DNA of 64,000 bases. Source: Umezawaea beigongshangensis. GTDB taxonomy: Bacteria; Actinomycetota; Actinomycetes; Mycobacteriales; Pseudonocardiaceae. Shown piece after piece: positions 60,406 to 64,000 of the stretch. A program made the position numbers and the translations under genes. The stretch spans positions 175,191 through 239,190 of the forward strand of contig NZ_JAEIOJ010000008.1 in assembly GCF_016464305.1 (NCBI RefSeq), read 5' to 3'. Under the pieces are notes generated by a model. That model did no database searches, was not told the origin of the DNA, and saw only the letters and a list, made by a program, of their open reading frames with translations. How positions within the stretch are numbered: the stretch's first letter is position 1; every line of letters starts with the position of its first letter.

Positions 60406-60449
60406 CGTGCCCCTCGGCGACGGCCCCCTCAGACGGAGGTTCTCTACCC

Positions 60450-61430
60450 ATGACACGTGCGGACAGGGCCCTGTGGTTCACCTCGGCGGGAAGAGCCGAG
60501 ATCAGGCCGGTCGAGCTGCCCGAACCCGGACCGGGCGACGTCCTGGTCCGCGCGCTGCACTCCGGAGTCAGCCGGGGGACGGAGACGCTCGTCCTGCGCG
60601 GCGGTGTGCCGGAGAGCCAGCACGACGTGATGCGGGCACCCTTCCAGGAGGGCGACTTCCCGTGGCCGGTCAAGTACGGCTACCTCAACGTCGGCGTGGT
60701 CGAGCGCGGACCGCAGGACCTGCTCGGCCGCACGGTCTTCTGCCTCTACCCGCACCAGACCCGGTACGTCGTCCCCGCGCGGGCCGTGACGCCCGTGCCG
60801 GACGCGGTGCCCGCGGCGCGGGCCGTGCTGGCCGGGACGGTGGAGACCGCCGTGAACGCGGTGTGGGACGCGGCCCCGCTGGTCGGCGACCGGATCGCGG
60901 TCGTCGGAGGCGGGATGGTCGGGTGCAGCGTCGCCGCGGTGCTGGCCCGGTTCCCCGGTGCGAGGGTGGAACTGGTCGACGCCGATCCCGCGCGCGCCGC
61001 CGTCGCCGACGCGCTGGGCGTCGGCTTCGCGCTGCCCGAGCACGCGAGGGGCGGCTGCGACCTCGTGGTGCACGCCAGCGCCACCGCGGCCGGACTCGCG
61101 CGGTCGCTGGAGCTGCTCGCGCCGGAGGGCACCGTCGTGGAGCTGAGCTGGTACGGCGACCAGCGGGTCGCCGTGCCGCTGGGCGAGTTCTTCCACTCCC
61201 GCCGGCTCACCGTGCGCAGCAGCCAGGTGGGCACGATCGGCCGGGCGGGGCGCACCTTCGCCGAGCGGATGTCGCTCGCGCTCGACCTGCTCGCCGACCC
61301 CGTCTTCGACGCGCTGATCACCGGGGAGAGCGGCTTCGACGACCTGCCCGAGGTGCTGCCCCGGATCGCGAGCGGCGAGCTCCCGGCGCTGTGCCACCGG
61401 ATTGATTACGGTCACACCCGTGAACGGTGA
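60450..61430 (+). CDS. MDR-superfamily dehydrogenase without obvious catalytic-zinc motif
   Basis: A 326-aa protein of the medium-chain dehydrogenase/reductase superfamily. The Rossmann motif is VVGGGMVGCSVAAVLA. In place of the usual GHExxG and structural-zinc cysteine cluster it has GVSRGTETLVLRGG and KYGYLNVGVV, features of BchC-like or zinc-independent relatives. It starts at ATG 60450, divergent from the CDP-alcohol phosphotransferase, and overlaps the creatininase-family gene, indicating co-translation. Its substrate is probably a polyol or sugar-like intermediate of the same pathway. Confidence 0.88.
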   Translation: MTRADRALWFTSAGRAEIRPVELPEPGPGDVLVRALHSGVSRGTETLVLRGGVPESQHDVMRAPFQEGDFPWPVKYGYLNVGVVERGPQDLLGRTVFCLYPHQTRYVVPARAVTPVPDAVPAARAVLAGTVETAVNAVWDAAPLVGDRIAVVGGGMVGCSVAAVLARFPGARVELVDADPARAAVADALGVGFALPEHARGGCDLVVHASATAAGLARSLELLAPEGTVVELSWYGDQRVAVPLGEFFHSRRLTVRSSQVGTIGRAGRTFAERMSLALDLLADPVFDALITGESGFDDLPEVLPRIASGELPALCHRIDYGHTRER

Positions 61431-62130
61431 CGAGTACCTGCTCCCGCTGACCACCACCGTCGACGTGCGCGACCGCGCGGCGGCGGTGGCGGTGCTCCCC
61501 GTCGGCAGCCTCGAACAGCACGGCGCGCACCTGCCGCTGGTGACCGACACCGTGATCGCCTGCACCATCGCCGCGGAGATCGCCGCGGCGCACCCGGTGC
61601 AGCTCCTGCCGCCGGTGACGATCTCCTGCTCGCACGAGCACGCCGCGTGGCCGGGAACGGTGAGCATCTCGGCGAGCACGCTGTACGCGGTGGTGCGCGA
61701 CGTCGCCGAGTCGCTGCGCCGCTCCGGGGTGCCGCGCCTGGTCGTCGTCAACGGGCACGGCGGGAACTACGTGCTGTCGAACGTCGTCCAGGAGTCCGGC
61801 GGCGCGATGGCGCTGTTCCCCGCCTCGCGGGACTGGGCCCTCGCGCGCGCCGCGGCGGGGATCGAGACGCCGAGCAACAGCGACATGCACGCCGGTGAGG
61901 TGGAGACGTCGATCCTGCTGCACGCCCACCCGGCCCTGGTGCGGCCGGGCCACGACACGGGCGACCACCTCGCCGACGACCGGCGGCACCTGCTGACGAC
62001 CGGCCTGGCCCCGTACACGGAGTCCGGTGTCGTCGGGCGTCCCTCGCTGGCCTCAGCCGGCAAGGGGAAGGAGCTGCTCGCGGCGCTGGTCGAGTCGTTC
62101 GGGGAGCACCTCGCGGTCCTGCGCGGGTAG
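61420..62130 (+). CDS. Creatininase-family amidohydrolase (MftE/ArfB-like)
   Basis: A 236-aa metal-dependent amidohydrolase of the creatininase family. Metal-ligand motifs are SLEQHGAHLPLVTDT, SCSHEHAAWPGT, VVNGHGGNY and EVETSIL. The family includes MftE peptidases and ArfB formamide hydrolases of flavin/F420 synthesis. It starts within the preceding gene: GTG 61420 has a TACGGT box 7 nt upstream and may be leaderless, or TTG 61402 may be used. Its 3' end overlaps the convergent membrane protein gene by 78 nt. Confidence 0.9.
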   Translation: MNGDEYLLPLTTTVDVRDRAAAVAVLPVGSLEQHGAHLPLVTDTVIACTIAAEIAAAHPVQLLPPVTISCSHEHAAWPGTVSISASTLYAVVRDVAESLRRSGVPRLVVVNGHGGNYVLSNVVQESGGAMALFPASRDWALARAAAGIETPSNSDMHAGEVETSILLHAHPALVRPGHDTGDHLADDRRHLLTTGLAPYTESGVVGRPSLASAGKGKELLAALVESFGEHLAVLRG

Positions 62131-63030
62131 CCGGCGGCGGAACAGCACCAGGACGCCGGGCAGTCCGGCGATCGTGGCGAGCACCCCGTAGACCACGCCG
62201 GTGGTGAGACCCTGCGCGGCTCCCAGGCCGACCGCGCCGAACGCCACCGCCAGGAACGCCTCGCGCGGCCCCCAGCCGCCGACGTTGACCGGCAGCGCCA
62301 TGACCAGCAGCGCCAGCACGACCAGCGGAACGAGCGTGCCGAGCGGCGCCGACGACCCGGCGGTCCTGGCCGCGACGAGGAACAGCGCGACGTGCCCGGC
62401 GACGGTCGCCGCGGACAGCAGCACCACCGGGGGCAGCGTGTCGCGGGAGAGCAGGCCGCGACGGGCGTCCGCACCCGTCGTGAGCAGGGCGCGGCGCAGC
62501 GCGGGAACGCGTCCCCGGCCGAGGACGGCGAGTCCGAGGACGGCGACGAGGAGCACGGCCGCGGCCGCGAGCAGGACGCCGCCGCCCGTGACCAGCGTCG
62601 GCAGCAGCTCGGGGTGCGCGAGCAGCACGACGACCCCGACGGCGACGAGGACCACCTGGCCCGCGCCCCGCTCGAAGACGACGGCGCGGACGCCCCGGCC
62701 GACGTCACCCGACCGCTGGCCGTGGTGCACCGCGCGGTGCACGTCGCCGAGGACCCCGGCGGGGAGCACCGCGTTGAGCAGCAGGCCGCGGTAGTAGTCC
62801 GCCACGGCGGTGCGCAGCGGCAGCCGCAGGCCGAGCCCGCGCGCCACCACGCACCAGCGCCACGCGCTGAACACCGTGGTCAGCAGGCCGATGCCGAGGG
62901 CGGCGAGCACCGACCGCGCGTCGATCGCGCGCAGCCCGTCGGTGAACGCGCCGGTGCCCAGCCGCCAGCCCAGCGCCACCAGGACACCGGCCGCCAGGAG
63001 CAGTCGCAGCCACGGCCAGAGCCGCCGCAT
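62053..63030 (-). CDS. LPG synthase-like (flippase-type) integral membrane protein
   Basis: A 325-aa protein with about eight transmembrane helices of the lysylphosphatidylglycerol synthase TM-domain family (PF03706-type). It has the conserved RWCVVARGLGLRL, DYYRGLLLNAVLPAGVLGD and VNVGGWGPREA segments. It lacks the cytosolic aminoacyl-transferase domain, so a lipid flippase or transport role is more likely. ATG 63030 overlaps the methyltransferase stop (TGATG), in a three-gene minus-strand operon with methyltransferase and glycosyltransferase. Confidence 0.9.
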   Translation of the reverse strand: MRRLWPWLRLLLAAGVLVALGWRLGTGAFTDGLRAIDARSVLAALGIGLLTTVFSAWRWCVVARGLGLRLPLRTAVADYYRGLLLNAVLPAGVLGDVHRAVHHGQRSGDVGRGVRAVVFERGAGQVVLVAVGVVVLLAHPELLPTLVTGGGVLLAAAAVLLVAVLGLAVLGRGRVPALRRALLTTGADARRGLLSRDTLPPVVLLSAATVAGHVALFLVAARTAGSSAPLGTLVPLVVLALLVMALPVNVGGWGPREAFLAVAFGAVGLGAAQGLTTGVVYGVLATIAGLPGVLVLFRRRLPAQDREVLPERLDQRREQLLPLAG

Positions 63031-63845
63031 CACGCCGCTCCGGGCAGGGCCAGCAGGTCGGTGTGGTGGACCACGGCCCCGAGGTCCCCGGCGAGCCGTC
63101 GCTCCAGGTAGGCGGGTGCCTCCGCGGCGAGGTGCGGCTCCTGCTCGCAGGCCGCGCCGACCCAGCCGCGCAGCCACTCCCCCGTCAGCGCGGCGTCACC
63201 GGGACCGAGCCGCCACGGGCTCGACCGCGTGATCACCGCGGCGCCGAGGGCCTGGAACGCCGCGGCGGTGACCTCGACGGCGTCCGGTCCGAGCAGGCGG
63301 CGGCCGTCGTCCGTGCGCCGCTGGTGGGCGTTGAAGGCCGCGGTGAACTCGGCGTCGAGCGCCTCGGCCGGGTCGAGCTCCACCCGTCCGGCGACCGAGA
63401 GCGTCAGCAGCGCCGGACAGCCCGCGCCGACGCACGCCTCGGCCAGTCCGGCCACCTCGTCCGCGGTGAGCAGGTCCAGCAGCGCGGACGCCGTGACCAG
63501 CGAGGTCCCCGCGAGGTCGTCGGCGCGCAGCGCGGTGAGATCGCCCTGCCGCGTCTCGACGGTGACCCCCTCCTCGCGCGTCATCGCCGCACCGGCCAGA
63601 GCGAGCAGGCGGGGGTCGCGGTCGTGCAGCACCCAGTGCTGCGGACCGTCGAGCCGTCCGGTGAGCCATCGTCCCATCGATCCCGTTCCACACCCGAGGT
63701 CACGGACGACGAGGGGGGTTCGGTTCATCCCGATCACCGCCGGGGCCCGGCCCAGGGTCTCGCGCAGCGGGTCGAGCAGGTCCGCCGCCCGCGCCTCGGC
63801 GTCGGCCCTCTCGCGCAGTGCCAGCCATTCCGGAGCGAAGGTCAT
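63030..63845 (-). CDS. Class I SAM-dependent methyltransferase
   Basis: A 271-aa methyltransferase with motif I VRDLGCGTGSMGRWLTG, the acidic motif HDRDPRLLALAG, and motif IV region TSLVTASALLDLLT. ATG 63845 overlaps the stop of the upstream glycosyltransferase gene (ATGA), and its own stop overlaps the next start, so three genes are translationally coupled. The substrate is unknown; context suggests a lipid or polar head-group intermediate. Confidence 0.88.
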   Translation of the reverse strand: MTFAPEWLALRERADAEARAADLLDPLRETLGRAPAVIGMNRTPLVVRDLGCGTGSMGRWLTGRLDGPQHWVLHDRDPRLLALAGAAMTREEGVTVETRQGDLTALRADDLAGTSLVTASALLDLLTADEVAGLAEACVGAGCPALLTLSVAGRVELDPAEALDAEFTAAFNAHQRRTDDGRRLLGPDAVEVTAAAFQALGAAVITRSSPWRLGPGDAALTGEWLRGWVGAACEQEPHLAAEAPAYLERRLAGDLGAVVHHTDLLALPGAA

Positions 63846-64000
63846 CGGCGCAGCCTAGCCAGGAGGGTCGCCGCGGCGTGCGTGGATTCGTCCCAGGTGG
63901 ACAGGGAGTCGCGGCGTCGCCGCGCCGAGCTCCGCAGGTCGCGCCGCAGGGAACCGTCGGTGAGCCAGCGCCGCAGCGCCTCGGCGAGCGCTCCGGCGTC
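63842..64000 (-). CDS. Glycosyltransferase, C-terminal fragment at window edge
   Basis: The minus strand from 64000 reads ALAEALRRWLTDGSLRRDLR and continues to a TGA at 63844-63842. This is the typical C-terminal end of GT4/GT1-type glycosyltransferases. The rest lies outside the window. The stop overlaps the ATG of the methyltransferase gene (ATGA), placing it first of the visible genes in that operon. The family call rests on only about 52 residues. Confidence 0.65.
   Translation of the reverse strand, partial: DAGALAEALRRWLTDGSLRRDLRSSARRRRDSLSTWDESTHAAATLLARLRR

Noticed and set aside
63846-63857. Leaderless promoter TAGGCT for the methyltransferase gene
   Set aside because: The box lies inside the glycosyltransferase coding sequence and the ATGA overlap makes translational coupling the simpler explanation.
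1-64000. Insertion sequences, prophage, tRNA or rRNA genes
   Set aside because: No transposase, integrase, terminal inverted repeats with target duplications, or RNA gene sequences were recognised.

Overview
This is a 64 kb stretch of very GC-rich DNA with many GTG/TTG starts, leaderless promoters, SARP/AfsR-type, TetR and ECF-sigma regulators, and long secreted glycoside hydrolases. It looks like the chromosome of a filamentous actinomycete. The gene content and the 22-nt intergenic repeats fit an Actinosynnema/Saccharothrix/Lentzea-like member of Pseudonocardiales, but that placement is an inference. No rRNA, tRNA, CRISPR array, transposase, phage gene or replication origin was recognised.

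Left part (0.5-24 kb): a secreted polymer-degradation region. It opens with a remarkable single-polypeptide ECF sigma factor / zinc-finger / transmembrane / GH128-like hydrolase fusion. Next come a GH16-CBM13 glucanase, a GH2 enzyme with an AbfB-like tail, a sulfite-oxidase-like oxidoreductase with its flavin reductase, a DUF4232 lipoprotein, a second GH16 enzyme, a polyester hydrolase of the LCC/PETase type, an aldo/keto reductase, an SGNH hydrolase, a DHA2 exporter, a luciferase-like monooxygenase, a PAC2 protein, a GH46 chitosanase with a CBM13 module, a SpoIIE-type phosphatase coupled to a CbiZ-like amidohydrolase, and a secreted M14 carboxypeptidase.

Middle part (23-48 kb): housekeeping and signalling genes (pseudouridine synthase, membrane proteins, DICT-domain protein, TetR repressors with palindromic operators, ThuA-like protein, APH(6)-like kinase, GlxA-type regulator). 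They are interleaved with a large GH2 beta-galactosidase, a GH19 chitinase and a GH3 beta-glucosidase, then an AfsR-like STAND regulator and a YciO/Sua5 protein. Operators link the hydrolases. An identical 14-bp LacI-type site, in opposite orientations, lies upstream of the second GH16 gene and of the chitinase. A CebR-like palindrome precedes the GH3 gene, a DasR-like dre site precedes the chitinase, and an operator-like palindrome overlaps the chitosanase promoter.

Right part (48-64 kb): a degenerate PAS-GGDEF-EAL protein; a small oxidative cluster (SAM methyltransferase, P450, secreted alpha/beta hydrolase, XRE-cupin regulator, FAD monooxygenase); a decayed Zur-box locus with a deleted and frameshifted CobW-like GTPase gene and a broken bL31-type-B gene; and a cluster that runs off the right edge. 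That cluster holds a sulfatase-like membrane enzyme, RibD-like reductase, DoxX, CDP-alcohol phosphatidyltransferase, MDR dehydrogenase, creatininase-family amidohydrolase, LPG-synthase-like integral membrane protein, methyltransferase and glycosyltransferase. Its combination of an ArfB-like amidohydrolase, a RibD-type reductase and membrane lipid-type enzymes is the best candidate here for an undescribed pathway.

A family of 22-nt-periodic intergenic repeats (core GAGTTGAGCGTTC) occurs in four arrays at gene 3' ends, in one case as a large facing inverted array between convergent genes.
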